This document shows, piece by piece, positions 1 through 8,187 of a DNA stretch of 56,717 bases. Position 1 is the first letter of the stretch; every line of letters begins with the position of its first letter. The stretch covers positions 102,383 to 159,099 of the forward strand of contig JABSSL010000006.1 in assembly GCA_013214355.1 (NCBI GenBank), in the 5' to 3' direction. Origin of the DNA: Saprospiraceae bacterium (GTDB lineage: Bacteria; Bacteroidota; Bacteroidia; Chitinophagales; Saprospiraceae). Made by a program: the position numbers and the translations under genes. A model generated the notes under the pieces. It saw only the letters and a list, made by a program, of their open reading frames with translations, did not search any database and had not been told where the DNA came from.

Positions 1-429
1 ACTTGTAAATCTGATATAGCACTGAAGGGAGCGCTGGACGAATCGGCTTATTTTGATTGGATTCAAGAGAACACTGCGGACCTACAAACGCCAGCAGCCT
101 CCTACGAACAGCAGCTGAGCCAGAGTAGCGAAAATAGTTGTGAATGGACCTTACAGCAGACCGTTGGCAAGGCCAAGAAGACAGTGGTGCACGAATACAC
201 CTTCGCTTTGAAAGACCTAGATCCTGAGAAGATAGACTTTGACATTAGTAGCAAGGAACTAGCAATCAAGGTAGGGACTAGTAAACGTAAAAAGGCTATC
301 CAGCACACACAAGATGATGGCAAAGGCAGTGCCGAGGTGAATAGCTTTTTGCTGTTGATGAACGACATCGAAAAAGCACGGCAGATGAAGAAAAGCTTGA
401 AAGCTGCCATTCAGAGTTGTGGAGGGTAA
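1..429 (+). CDS. Hypothetical protein, C-terminal part (5' end outside window)
   Basis: The reading frame is open from base 1 with no stop until TAA at 427-429, so this is the last 142 residues of a longer protein that starts to the left. A GTG at 184 could serve as a start, but the frame upstream of it has similar, protein-like composition (for example CEWTLQQTVGKAKKTVVHEY), so I prefer a truncated gene. The visible part is hydrophilic, with a beta-rich segment (VHEYTFALKDLDPEKIDFDI) and a lysine-rich helix near the end. The pattern 'EYTFALKDLDPEKI' recalls beta-sandwich segments in uncharacterised Bacteroidota proteins, but I do not recognise a family. It converges on the TIR gene with a 4-base gap. 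Confidence 0.6.
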   Translation, partial: TCKSDIALKGALDESAYFDWIQENTADLQTPAASYEQQLSQSSENSCEWTLQQTVGKAKKTVVHEYTFALKDLDPEKIDFDISSKELAIKVGTSKRKKAIQHTQDDGKGSAEVNSFLLLMNDIEKARQMKKSLKAAIQSCGG

Positions 430-433
430 GCTG

Positions 434-2014
434 TTATAAAACTTCTTGCTTTTTCAAAGCCTCAAACAACCGCCTAGCTGCTTTATCCATTCCATCGGTG
501 GTGTCAGTAGCCAGGCGGTCGCCGATTAGGATTAAATGCTCTGCTACTTGCTCGGGAGTGATTTCATGGTATACTGGGAAAAAAGGCTTGTTTTGGTAGA
601 GATCTCTTGTCAGCAGGCTGTTCAATTCTAATCTAGGAAAGTGTTTGTGATCGTTAAAGGTGTTGGGACTGATCAATACGATTCCAGATCTACTATTATT
701 GATGGCTTGGTTGATGGTGTTGATGATACTTTCTCCTGGTCCTAAATGTATTTTGGAAAACCATACATTCAAGCCATACTGGACCAGTGCCTGATAGAGC
801 GCTGCTGCTGTTTCTGCGTCTTCTTCGGCGAAGGATAAGAAGGCATGAAAGTTTTCCCTTTCGTTTTCCATGAAATTGGACCGATCAAAATCTACCTCTG
901 CTGCTTCGTTTGCTGTTGCTATAATAGTACCCTCTCTCGAGTATATGGCATCTGGTAACGCAAGCTCTACAAGTTGTGATTGGGAGGCTTGGTCCTTTGT
1001 TCTCCGGATGCGTTTGCTTATGGCATTTATCTTTTGGGTAATAACGCTGAGCTGGGAAGCGTTGCTATGCCGATCGTATGTAGATAAGCTGGTATGATGG
1101 TACTGCTGGTGTATCCCTTGGGTAGAAGCCTCCGGGTGGGATTCAATGAGTGAACTAAGTCGAATATTGCCCTTGACGGTATTACCTGAAAAAGAGAAGC
1201 AATGCTGGAAGTCAACCTGCTTAAAGAGCACATCCTTGTCAAAGTGATTATTTGAAAAATAGGTGTCCGAAGCGATTTTGCTGCCATTGAAACTTACGGT
1301 AGCATGGAAATGGTTAGCCTTCACATGCAGAAAGCGAGCGCTCAAGCAGATCTCTTGTAGAGAAATGCGCTTAAAAAAGGTACTGCTTGAGAGATCGAAG
1401 ATGCCTTTGGCTTGTAAATGATTAGCAGAAAAGTCTTTATATATACTGCAGTGATTAATTAACAGGCCTCCATTCAAGTGAGCTGAAGAAAGACGAAGTC
1501 CCCGTATTTGGGTCTCGTATAGTTGGAGTCGATCTTTAAATTGGCAATAGCTGAAATCCAAACTCACTTGCTTGATCTGGGCATTTCGAATACAAAACGA
1601 ATCTTCAAAAACGGAGTGCTGGAAATCTAAGTGGATCGCTTGGAAGAAATCCAAATCTTTTAATACGATCGGGCTGCCTTGGCAATCGCCGGTCTCTGCA
1701 TTTCCCACAAAGCAACATTCTCTCATATTAACTACCAATTCCTGGTCCGCGACCGTTGCGTGTATGGCCAATTCTGACAAGATGTTCAATAATTGCAAAA
1801 ACCGCGAATAGAAATGATGGTTGAGTTTCCATTGTATATCCCTACTGTGAAAAAGGCAGTGGCCATGGATGTCAACTGGAATTTCACTAGACCACTCTGC
1901 AGGAGCTTCAGAAAAGGAGCCCTTCATATACTTCCAATAACTAAAATAGGAGCTTATACTACAATAGGCAGCTGCCTTGCCTTCAGTAAGGTATTCGAGT
2001 TGGTATTCGCACAT
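434..2014 (-). CDS. TIR-domain protein with pentapeptide-type beta-helix
   Basis: 526 residues. An N-terminal region (about 45-105) carries a C-x-FHS motif (53-57) followed by IQWKLNHHF, a pattern I associate with pentapeptide-type TIR proteins. Residues about 115-290 repeat short strands with F/L every five residues (IHLDFQHSVF, VSLDFSYCQF, GIFDLSSSTF), as in a degenerate pentapeptide right-handed beta-helix. A polar linker (295-385) precedes a C-terminal TIR domain (388-523: FHAFLSFAEEDAE, then LNVWFSKIHLGPGESI, then IVLISPNTF). Glu463 in RLELNSLL sits where NADase TIR domains have the catalytic Glu. TIR domains either cleave NAD+ or act as scaffolds; which applies here is not shown. It lies 83 bases downstream of the co-directional 2098-2883 gene and probably shares its transcript. 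Confidence 0.85.
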   Translation of the reverse strand: MCEYQLEYLTEGKAAAYCSISSYFSYWKYMKGSFSEAPAEWSSEIPVDIHGHCLFHSRDIQWKLNHHFYSRFLQLLNILSELAIHATVADQELVVNMRECCFVGNAETGDCQGSPIVLKDLDFFQAIHLDFQHSVFEDSFCIRNAQIKQVSLDFSYCQFKDRLQLYETQIRGLRLSSAHLNGGLLINHCSIYKDFSANHLQAKGIFDLSSSTFFKRISLQEICLSARFLHVKANHFHATVSFNGSKIASDTYFSNNHFDKDVLFKQVDFQHCFSFSGNTVKGNIRLSSLIESHPEASTQGIHQQYHHTSLSTYDRHSNASQLSVITQKINAISKRIRRTKDQASQSQLVELALPDAIYSREGTIIATANEAAEVDFDRSNFMENERENFHAFLSFAEEDAETAAALYQALVQYGLNVWFSKIHLGPGESIINTINQAINNSRSGIVLISPNTFNDHKHFPRLELNSLLTRDLYQNKPFFPVYHEITPEQVAEHLILIGDRLATDTTDGMDKAARRLFEALKKQEVL

Positions 2015-2097
2015 CTTGTGATTGCGTTTTTGTGAGTATGCTTACACATACCCTTTTTCATGTTTATGGCTGGTGGTCTAGTTTTACTTATTAGCTA

Positions 2098-2883
2098 CTA
2101 TTGAAGGTCAAGGAAGTCGAATGTACTGGCTTCTTGCACTTTAAAATAGCAGCTATCGTAGTTTTCGAAATAAGTTAGAATACTGTTTGGGAGAGATCCT
2201 TTCTGTATAGGAATTCGTTGATTCTGCAAGTTTTGGAAGTCTTCTTCGGCCCGGAGGAGCAATTCTTTCCCGGCAATAGGAAAGCCACTGGTGGACACAC
2301 CTGAAAAGACACCAATTAGTACCTTGGGCTCCTTGGCTACTCCGAGCATGAAGGCTAGGTGGAGGGTCTTGGCTTTATCATTAGATTCTAGGAAGCAACT
2401 GATGCTGCTTCCAATCCACTTTATCTTTCCTTGATAGAGTCGATGCGGCCCCCTTAATCGGAAATCGGCTTCTTGATTTTCGCTTAGACTTATTTGTACT
2501 GGAGAGAGAAGAAGGTCAGGGCGCCCAGAATTGCATCGAACGATGCTGTACCAATTTCCAATGATGGAAACGGCACTCTGTGGAAGCTGGGGGCTTTCAT
2601 GTTTAATGAAATCATCTAGGGATTGGAAGCCTACAAAAAAAGCTAGGGAATCCATACAAGCTCGATCTACAGAAATGGTAGCTTGTTTTGCCCTTTTAGC
2701 CTGTTGAATATTCAAGTAGAGCGTATCGTAAAGATACCGTTGGCCAAGCGGTCGATAGGCCGTTGGTAAAGTTTCATTTACTAAGGCAGAGAGTTCCATT
2801 ATTCCAAACCTGTCCAAATTCTTATTTCCTTTTTTTGCTGCTAGACCTAACAAGGTGTTAGCAATGTCCAGGGCTATTTCCAT
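2098..2883 (-). CDS. Unknown protein with HTH-like N-terminus, partner of TIR gene
   Basis: 261 residues, no signal peptide or membrane segment. Residues about 25-90 end in DSLAFFVGFQSLDDFIKHE. This resembles the 'LxxLAxFLGF-xxWxxF' end of a predicted helical, possibly DNA-binding, domain common at the N-terminus of Bacteroidota signalling proteins. The C-terminal part (105-220) is beta-rich, starting with a GNWYSIVRC motif, and contains YQGKIKWIG and LHLAFMLGVAKEPKVLIGVFSG. It could be a ligand-binding or sensing domain, but I do not recognise it. It is the upstream gene of a two-gene leftward unit with the TIR protein, so a sensor/regulator-plus-effector pair is a reasonable inference and no more than that. 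Confidence 0.75.
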   Translation of the reverse strand: MEIALDIANTLLGLAAKKGNKNLDRFGIMELSALVNETLPTAYRPLGQRYLYDTLYLNIQQAKRAKQATISVDRACMDSLAFFVGFQSLDDFIKHESPQLPQSAVSIIGNWYSIVRCNSGRPDLLLSPVQISLSENQEADFRLRGPHRLYQGKIKWIGSSISCFLESNDKAKTLHLAFMLGVAKEPKVLIGVFSGVSTSGFPIAGKELLLRAEEDFQNLQNQRIPIQKGSLPNSILTYFENYDSCYFKVQEASTFDFLDLQ

Positions 2884-2957
2884 GTAGCATATATATGAGC
2901 GTGAGGTTTACAGAATTACTATGGTAAAGTCTGGTAGTATCCAGATTTAGCTTGCTA

Positions 2958-2965
2958 TAGCTTTG
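2958..2965 (+). promoter_or_regulatory. Possible -7 promoter box for 3074 gene
   Basis: TAGCTTTG fits the Bacteroidota -7 consensus TAnnTTTG. No clean TTG lies 19-21 bases upstream (only CTGG at 2931-2934), so the match is partial. It would give a 5' UTR of about 100 bases. Confidence 0.3.
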
Positions 2966-3073
2966 TTGTTGTCATTCCTTCCAATCCCTTGGTTCTTCGG
3001 ATGAGTTGCGCAACAAACCCAATCAACTGCTACGGTTGGGAAGGAGATTTTATTCATTGCAAAACGGTCATTT

Positions 3074-3421
3074 ATGAAATCTCTATTGATTGCTATTAAA
3101 GTTGTTGTATTACTATCCGTAGGAAGTCAAAGCACTACAGAAGTAGCTTCCAACGCCTCCAAGAATTGCGTTGCAGAAGCGTTTTTGGGTGGATATATTG
3201 TCATGGAAGACGATATGATGATGCTAACAGGATCCAATAATACGGGTGATACAATTGTGCAAATAGATGTTCGAAATTCGCTAAATCAAACTGTATTTTC
3301 TTCTACGGGCTGTTCGTCTTACGAATGTCTTTCAGATCTGAGTAGTTTGAGCACTGCTACTTACGACGTCTATGTAATTACGGATACTGGCGGTATAATC
3401 GCGGGTTCAATTCAGCTATAA
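3074..3421 (+). CDS. Small exported beta-sandwich-like protein
   Basis: 115 residues. The first about 20 residues (MKSLLIAIKVVVLLSVGSQS) look like a Sec signal peptide with a short basic start and hydrophobic core. The mature part has three cysteines (one in NCVAEAF, two in CSSYEC), which could form disulphides. The end (LSTATYDVYVITDTGGIIAG) follows the strand-turn-strand pattern 'Y-x-V-x-I-x-D-x-x-G' seen in DUF3244-type and T9SS C-terminal beta-sandwiches, though it is shorter than a usual sorting domain. It is a stand-alone gene converging on the SEKR gene at 3456 across a shared hairpin. Function unknown. Confidence 0.7.
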   Translation: MKSLLIAIKVVVLLSVGSQSTTEVASNASKNCVAEAFLGGYIVMEDDMMMLTGSNNTGDTIVQIDVRNSLNQTVFSSTGCSSYECLSDLSSLSTATYDVYVITDTGGIIAGSIQL

Positions 3422-3437
3422 ATAAAACACTTAATAT

Positions 3438-3474
3438 GCTTAGGTGATTGTGGGATCATCTATGATCACCTAGC
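3438..3474. terminator. Bidirectional hairpin between convergent genes
   Basis: TAGGTGAT (3441-3448) pairs with ATCACCTA (3465-3472), and GC pairs extend it past one bulged base. It sits between the convergent 3074 and 3456-4832 genes and overlaps the stop codon of the latter. On the plus strand it is followed by ACTTTTATAA. Confidence 0.55.
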
Positions 3475-4832
3475 ACTTTTATAAGCCATCGATAATCATG
3501 TATCGTAAAGTCATTCTCTCGAATTTGTACGTGGCCTTTCTTCGTTAGTCGCTCAATGGTATTTAAGAAATGTAGACCTTTTTCTGCTCGCTTTTTGGGT
3601 AGTCTTCTGCCAGAATTTAGGAAAGCTTTTATCCCGTCTATTTTGCTTAACAATGCTACAAACTCCTGTAATTCATAGTAACATTTTAGCATTAATTTAT
3701 CGCAGGTGATCTTGTAATAGACATCATGTAGATAAACAGGAGAATCCTGGAATTCCTTGATGGCTGCAAGGGCTTTTTGAGGTAGATTCTTATCCACATC
3801 AATGGTTGCTTGCGCCAATAGCAAATAGGGTTGGTGGGCTTCCTCCAGATAAGAACCGTATTTGTCCTTAAAAGCTTGAGCTGCCTCGGCTCCTTGCACT
3901 AGCAGAAGAGAATGTATGGTATTCTTTAACCTACCGATCCCTAGCGATCCACCTACTAGTAGTAGATCTTCATTTTCCAGTTTCTCAATAAATTCCAGAT
4001 AATGGCTAGCGTAAGTAAGGTCGCCGGTGTTAAATTTTCGGATGCAGTAATTCATCATATAGGCAATGAATTCTTGCAAGTGTTCCCTTTTTAACTTGGA
4101 CTGCTGCTGATCAACAAAATCTTTCACTGATATGAAATCAGCTTCATTTCCTGATGCAATTAGCTGGAATAAATTGCAATAGGCCCTTACTAAGTCGGAG
4201 TGGATGTGTGTTTGTAAAAAATCTGCTTCTACTGCCAATGCTCGTGTAGATTCGGCTTTTTTTAAGATTTTTTGACGGTTAGCACGTTCACAAAGGATTC
4301 TCAGTTTGTTGCAAGCATAGAATTCATCTAGGCAATGTTCCATTGTCTCTATATTCTCATCCATGCGCCGTACGTCTTTTTCCCTAAGAATAGCTTGTTG
4401 ATACAACCAGAACAAGAAGACTTTTTGGTCAAAGTCATGCTTGTCATTTAATAACTTTTTGGAACGATTAAAACTGAGACTGGCGAGTTTGTTGATTTTG
4501 CGTCCTTCATGAAAGCCCGTCTGTAATAGCAACTTAACGCCTTGATTTTGATCTAGTTGTTGAAGCGAGATGTACTTTTCCATCATCTGGAAGAGGCGTG
4601 TCTTTACCCGATTTTGTTCAGCAGCGGTTTCCTCTGCGAACAATTTTGCCCAAATGATCTTTTCCGGTTTTTTTAAGGCTTGAGCATTTAGACTTAGTAG
4701 CTGTTCTAGTGCTATTTTATCCCTCGACATTAGTTTGTTTGAAGGCATTTGTGCAAAGACCTTTAAGTCCCTTTTTTCTGACAAGGTAAGTTCTTTGACT
4801 AGGGCAAGCAATTTACTGTTGCTCATATTCAA
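3456..4832 (-). CDS. Lineage-type 'SEKR' protein, paralogue of 31678 gene
   Basis: 458 residues, mostly helical, no signal peptide. It opens with a short helix carrying LTLSEKRDLKVFAQ (about 15-28), which matches LTKSEKRYLTLEL at the same position of the 523-residue protein at 31678. Both continue with an LYxLL/LEQLLSL segment and then long amphipathic helices with TPR-like spacing. I know of no assigned function for this type of protein; a helical-repeat scaffold is plausible. The start gives MNMSNSK; the internal ATG two codons later is equally possible. An unusually long upstream region (about 800 bases) separates it from the BlaI operon. Confidence 0.8.
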   Translation of the reverse strand: MNMSNSKLLALVKELTLSEKRDLKVFAQMPSNKLMSRDKIALEQLLSLNAQALKKPEKIIWAKLFAEETAAEQNRVKTRLFQMMEKYISLQQLDQNQGVKLLLQTGFHEGRKINKLASLSFNRSKKLLNDKHDFDQKVFLFWLYQQAILREKDVRRMDENIETMEHCLDEFYACNKLRILCERANRQKILKKAESTRALAVEADFLQTHIHSDLVRAYCNLFQLIASGNEADFISVKDFVDQQQSKLKREHLQEFIAYMMNYCIRKFNTGDLTYASHYLEFIEKLENEDLLLVGGSLGIGRLKNTIHSLLLVQGAEAAQAFKDKYGSYLEEAHQPYLLLAQATIDVDKNLPQKALAAIKEFQDSPVYLHDVYYKITCDKLMLKCYYELQEFVALLSKIDGIKAFLNSGRRLPKKRAEKGLHFLNTIERLTKKGHVQIRENDFTIHDYRWLIKVLGDHR

Positions 4833-5572
4833 TGGATTTTTTAGAAAACGCCTAATTTTTTATCTAATTGTTTATCAGTGTTTTATGTGTTTATTTATAG
4901 TCTAATGTATGAATAAAGCTATGGATTTTTCGACATAAAAATATGAAAAATGAATCTAATATCTTCTGCTAGTTTTATTAATCAACTACTATTATTGTGA
5001 TATGTCAGATGTAACAAACTGATTTACTGAACAAGCACATTGATGTACAGATAATCAACTTTCCTTTCTTAACACTCCAATCGCTTCTAAGTCTTGTTCA
5101 GTTAACATCCCGTGAAACATATAAACTGATAATGTCTCGTATTATCACCATTTCTAAAATTGGAAAATTAACGACTTGTGCTTTTCTGATGATGGGGGAG
5201 TCCGTAAGGGTGACCCCATTGCTTTGTTGGGGCTACCATTCAAATATTTATTCCCTTCTCTAAATTCATCAATCTTGAAGATCTTGTTTAAGTGAACTTG
5301 TTGTTCACTTTCTCCGTGGATGGAATGACACGCCAGCTCTCCGCTCACCCGACAATTCGAGTGCGGATGAAAATGTAACAGGCAATACTATTATGGATCA
5401 ACCTATACCTTAAGTTGGAGGAGTTGAAATTCAAGGGAAATGGGCCTCCAAGTGTAGCATAGCCTCCTTTAAAGTAAATCTGGTTACTAATTTTCTGCCG
5501 TTTTTTTTACTGCTAAAGGCAAGTAATCACAGGGGGTATCCCGGTTTTTTAGGAATTATTGAGTAGAGACTA

Positions 5573-5603
5573 TTGCATCTACGATAGTTATCGTATATAT
5601 TTG
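5573..5603 (+). promoter_or_regulatory. Bacteroidota housekeeping promoter of the BlaI operon
   Basis: TTG at 5573-5575 and TATATTTG at 5596-5603 match the -33 TTG and -7 TAnnTTTG elements with a 20-base spacer, the usual range. The predicted start of transcription lies near 5610, about 35 bases before the BlaI ATG. The promoter is overlapped by two palindromic operators. Confidence 0.8.
5580..5595. promoter_or_regulatory. BlaI-type operator O1
   Basis: TACGATAGTTATCGTA is a palindrome with only the central two bases unmatched. It fills the spacer between the -33 and -7 boxes. Its sister site is 27 bases away centre to centre. BlaI/MecI repressors typically bind such paired dyads; binding by the downstream gene product is inferred from position. 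Confidence 0.75.
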
Positions 5604-5606
5604 TCG

Positions 5607-5622
5607 TACGATAATTATCGTA
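5607..5622. promoter_or_regulatory. BlaI-type operator O2
   Basis: TACGATAATTATCGTA is a perfect 16-base palindrome just downstream of the -7 box, covering the predicted transcription start. It shares both half-sites with O1 (TACGATA / TATCGTA). Confidence 0.75.
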
Positions 5623-5644
5623 GATTGATCTAAACCTATTATTT

Positions 5645-6031
5645 ATGAGTAAGAAACCAACCGACGCTGAGCTGGAAGTGCTTCGTGTACTTTGGGATCA
5701 TGGCCCATCGAGTGTTCGATTCGTGAATACAGAATTGAATAAGAATAGGGAAGTTGTCTATACTACGACCCTCAAGATGATGCAAGTCATGGCCACAAAA
5801 GGCTTTTTAGAAAGAGATACTTCTCAAAAGACTCACCTATATAAGGCTATTCTTCAGGAGGATCAAATCAGAGAAAATTTGGTAGATAAGCTGCTGAATA
5901 CTGTTTTTGATGGCTCTCCTCTCAAATTGGCCTTGCATGCGCTTGGACATCAGAAGACCAGCAAGCAGGATTTGGCGCAAATCAAAGATTTAATTCAACA
6001 ATTAGAAAAAGACAATCATGATAATTCTTGA
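5645..6031 (+). CDS. BlaI/MecI/CopY-family transcriptional repressor
   Basis: 128 residues, the normal length of the family. The winged-helix domain (about 3-75) has the family signature: PTDAELEVLRVLWDHGPSSVRFV, with a run of VYTTTLKMMQVMATKGFL forming the recognition helix and wing region, and the C-terminal helices (90-125) would dimerise. Such proteins repress their own operon until a membrane M56 partner triggers their loss. The gene overlaps the M56 gene by 14 bases, so the two are co-translated. Two palindromes over its own promoter are the expected autoregulatory sites. No beta-lactamase is adjacent, so a role in lactam resistance is not supported. Confidence 0.92.
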   Translation: MSKKPTDAELEVLRVLWDHGPSSVRFVNTELNKNREVVYTTTLKMMQVMATKGFLERDTSQKTHLYKAILQEDQIRENLVDKLLNTVFDGSPLKLALHALGHQKTSKQDLAQIKDLIQQLEKDNHDNS

Positions 6032-7952
6032 ATATTTATTGTCTGATAATCTTATCCAGGTCATTGGACAAACCATGTTGCATTCACTTTGGCAAGGGAT
6101 CTTGGTAGCAGGGATTCTGGTCGCTTGTTGGCCATTTCTAAGAGAAAGTACTGCTGCCAATCGCTATGCTACTTTTTCGCTAGCACTACTCGTCCTATTT
6201 GGTTTGGTGACAAGCACCTTTGCCTACCTGTATGGAGTATCCACGGGTACTGGGACACTGAGCATCCTTGCTGAACCCGAGTTCTGGTCTGCAACGGAAG
6301 GACAGGTTGCGACTACCGGAAGTCAAGCTGCTGGTTCTGGCATATTCTTCCCCATTCTGGTTATGATTTGGATTGCCGGGATGAGTATCATGAGCATAAA
6401 GTTGATCTTGGAGTGGGTTTATCTAGAACGACTGAAGATTCATTCTACTCCTTTAGATAGCAAATGGCAATTAAAACTGGATCAACTCGCTGAACAACTA
6501 GGCTTACCCAGAGGAATACAACTCTTACAAAGTAAATGGGTAAATAGTCCAGTGACCATCGGGATGTTTCGCCCAATCGTCCTCATGCCTATTGGTTTGA
6601 TCAATGGCTTGCAGACGGATCAAGTAGCCTGCATCCTGGCGCATGAACTGGCTCATATAAGACGTCATGATTTCCTAGTGAATATTTTACAGTCAATAGT
6701 AGAGACTATCCTGTTTTTTAACCCAATGGTCTGGTGGCTATCTCGCTTGATCAGGGAAGAGCGGGAATTGTGTTGCGACGATATTGCAGCTGGAGTAACA
6801 GGAGATAAAAGACAATTAGCCTACACCTTAGCTAAACTGGAAGAATGGAGGATGGAAGTTCCCTCCTTGGCTTTAGGCTTTAATTCACAACCCAATAAGG
6901 CCATCGATCGTATCCGCCGCCTAATTGGCCAAGGTGGACATACAAAGGTCGTGACTAAGGGCTGGACAAGTATGGTGCTATTAATGGCGATGATCACGCT
7001 CGTCGCTTTCCGTCCTACCGAAGAATCACCGTCTTCTGAATTGACGGAAGGGGTAGAGTATATTGATTCAGAATTAGTTCTAGAGTTAGAGGAACAAGCC
7101 ATGCGTGATTTCGAGCTTTCGAAGAAAAAGGCAGAGGCAGCCTTGCTTGCAGAAGAGTTTAGAAAGGCTGAGAACACTATGCTGGAACTGGCGTTACAAA
7201 AAGAGAGGCAGGCATTGTTGGAGGCGCTCGCTGCCACAGATACAATTCCTCCTAAAACTAGGAAGGAATTGGAAGTAAAAGAAAGAAAGCTGCAAGAGGA
7301 ATTGGAAAGATTAGCTTTGAAAATGGAAAATAGTCCAGAGCGTAAAGAAATGGAGGCACTTGCCCGAGAATATGATATGCTACATCGGAAGGTCGAGGAG
7401 CAATGGCGCGAGAAACATGCTCAGATTGAAAAGCAATATCATGAATTAGAGCGTAAGTATATGGTGGAGTTGCAGGCAAAGGAAAGGGTATTACACGAAT
7501 CGGCGGAAATGAAACAGTTGGAACAACTGCATCGAGAATTCGAGAAGAAAGCCCACGCCATGGAGCAGGAGATGAAGGAGAAAGGTAATCTCGAAGAAGA
7601 TGAAAAACTGCAGAAAGAGTATCAACAGCAGATGGTCGATTTGCATAATGCTTATCAGGAGCAAGAACAGGAACTCCAGCTCAAAGTGCAATCTCAAATG
7701 GTAGAGATTCAGAAAATACATCAGCAATTTCAAGAAGAGGGGGTAATGCAGGAAATGCAAAAGATCCAAGAAGCCCAGCAAATTGAATTTCAAAAATTGA
7801 ATAATGAGTTGGGTCAGAAAGCAGAATTAAGGTTAGCGGAATTGCAGACAAAGTTACAGCTGGAATATCAACTGAAAATGGAAAAACTTTCCTTAGAGTT
7901 GGAACAGGTTCGACGACAACTTCACCGACAAAGGCAATATAGAGAAGAATAG
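6018..7952 (+). CDS. BlaR1-like M56 membrane peptidase with coiled-coil C-terminus
   Basis: 644 residues. The N-terminal half (1-340) has several hydrophobic segments and the M56 zinc site: HELAH at 209-213 and a downstream EERELCCDD (247-255) supplying the third ligand. A last hydrophobic stretch (about 322-338, WTSMVLLMAMITLVAF) anchors the second half. In place of the penicillin-binding sensor of true BlaR1/MecR1, residues about 350-640 are one long charged coiled coil rich in E, K, Q and L. The family cleaves or triggers cleavage of the BlaI-type repressor after an outside signal; here the signal must act through the coiled coil or its binding partners, which is inference. It is second in the operon after the repressor. 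Confidence 0.9.
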   Translation: MIILEYLLSDNLIQVIGQTMLHSLWQGILVAGILVACWPFLRESTAANRYATFSLALLVLFGLVTSTFAYLYGVSTGTGTLSILAEPEFWSATEGQVATTGSQAAGSGIFFPILVMIWIAGMSIMSIKLILEWVYLERLKIHSTPLDSKWQLKLDQLAEQLGLPRGIQLLQSKWVNSPVTIGMFRPIVLMPIGLINGLQTDQVACILAHELAHIRRHDFLVNILQSIVETILFFNPMVWWLSRLIREERELCCDDIAAGVTGDKRQLAYTLAKLEEWRMEVPSLALGFNSQPNKAIDRIRRLIGQGGHTKVVTKGWTSMVLLMAMITLVAFRPTEESPSSELTEGVEYIDSELVLELEEQAMRDFELSKKKAEAALLAEEFRKAENTMLELALQKERQALLEALAATDTIPPKTRKELEVKERKLQEELERLALKMENSPERKEMEALAREYDMLHRKVEEQWREKHAQIEKQYHELERKYMVELQAKERVLHESAEMKQLEQLHREFEKKAHAMEQEMKEKGNLEEDEKLQKEYQQQMVDLHNAYQEQEQELQLKVQSQMVEIQKIHQQFQEEGVMQEMQKIQEAQQIEFQKLNNELGQKAELRLAELQTKLQLEYQLKMEKLSLELEQVRRQLHRQRQYREE

Positions 7953-7980
7953 AAAACTTTTAATGAGTATTTGATATGAT

Positions 7981-8017
7981 ACGAGCCTTCTGAGCGTTTG
8001 ACGATCGGAAGGCTCGT
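7981..8017 (+). terminator. Hairpin after BlaI/M56 operon
   Basis: ACGAGCCTTC (7981-7990) pairs perfectly with GAAGGCTCGT (8008-8017) over a 17-base loop, 28 bases after the M56 stop. There is no strong T-tract, so it may be a weak or factor-aided terminator. Confidence 0.55.
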
Positions 8018-8187
8018 TGATCCTGTCGAATACTATTTGGACAAATGCTGATTATATAGCTGATTTTGCGCTCGTTTCAACAGCCTAGGCCAGTCGAGGC
8101 TAAGGGTGTCAATTACCACAATCATCCACGAATCTTACCGCTTTCCGGTATGCCTTTCCTTGTGAAAGATTCATCCATTGTAATGTC

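Larger units (their letters stand above)
4833..5644. other. Long intergenic region
   Basis: About 810 bases between two divergent genes. The left half is AT-rich. A 10-base inverted repeat (ACTGAACAAG at 5026-5035, CTTGTTCAGT at 5093-5102) is visible, as is a tiny leftward reading frame at 5055-5120 described in the findings. The leftward frame at 5154-5348 has no protein-like features. The right end (5573-5622) holds the BlaI promoter-operator. No RNA gene was recognised. Confidence 0.5.

Noticed and set aside
434-2014. Thoeris defence system
   Set aside because: No ThsA-like or SIR2 partner; the neighbour is an unrelated protein.
5154-5348. Leftward 64-residue reading frame
   Set aside because: No start signal, low-complexity and no family-like features; lies in a long non-coding stretch.
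5645-7952. Beta-lactam resistance operon
   Set aside because: Repressor and M56 protein are present, but the penicillin-sensing domain and an adjacent beta-lactamase are not.
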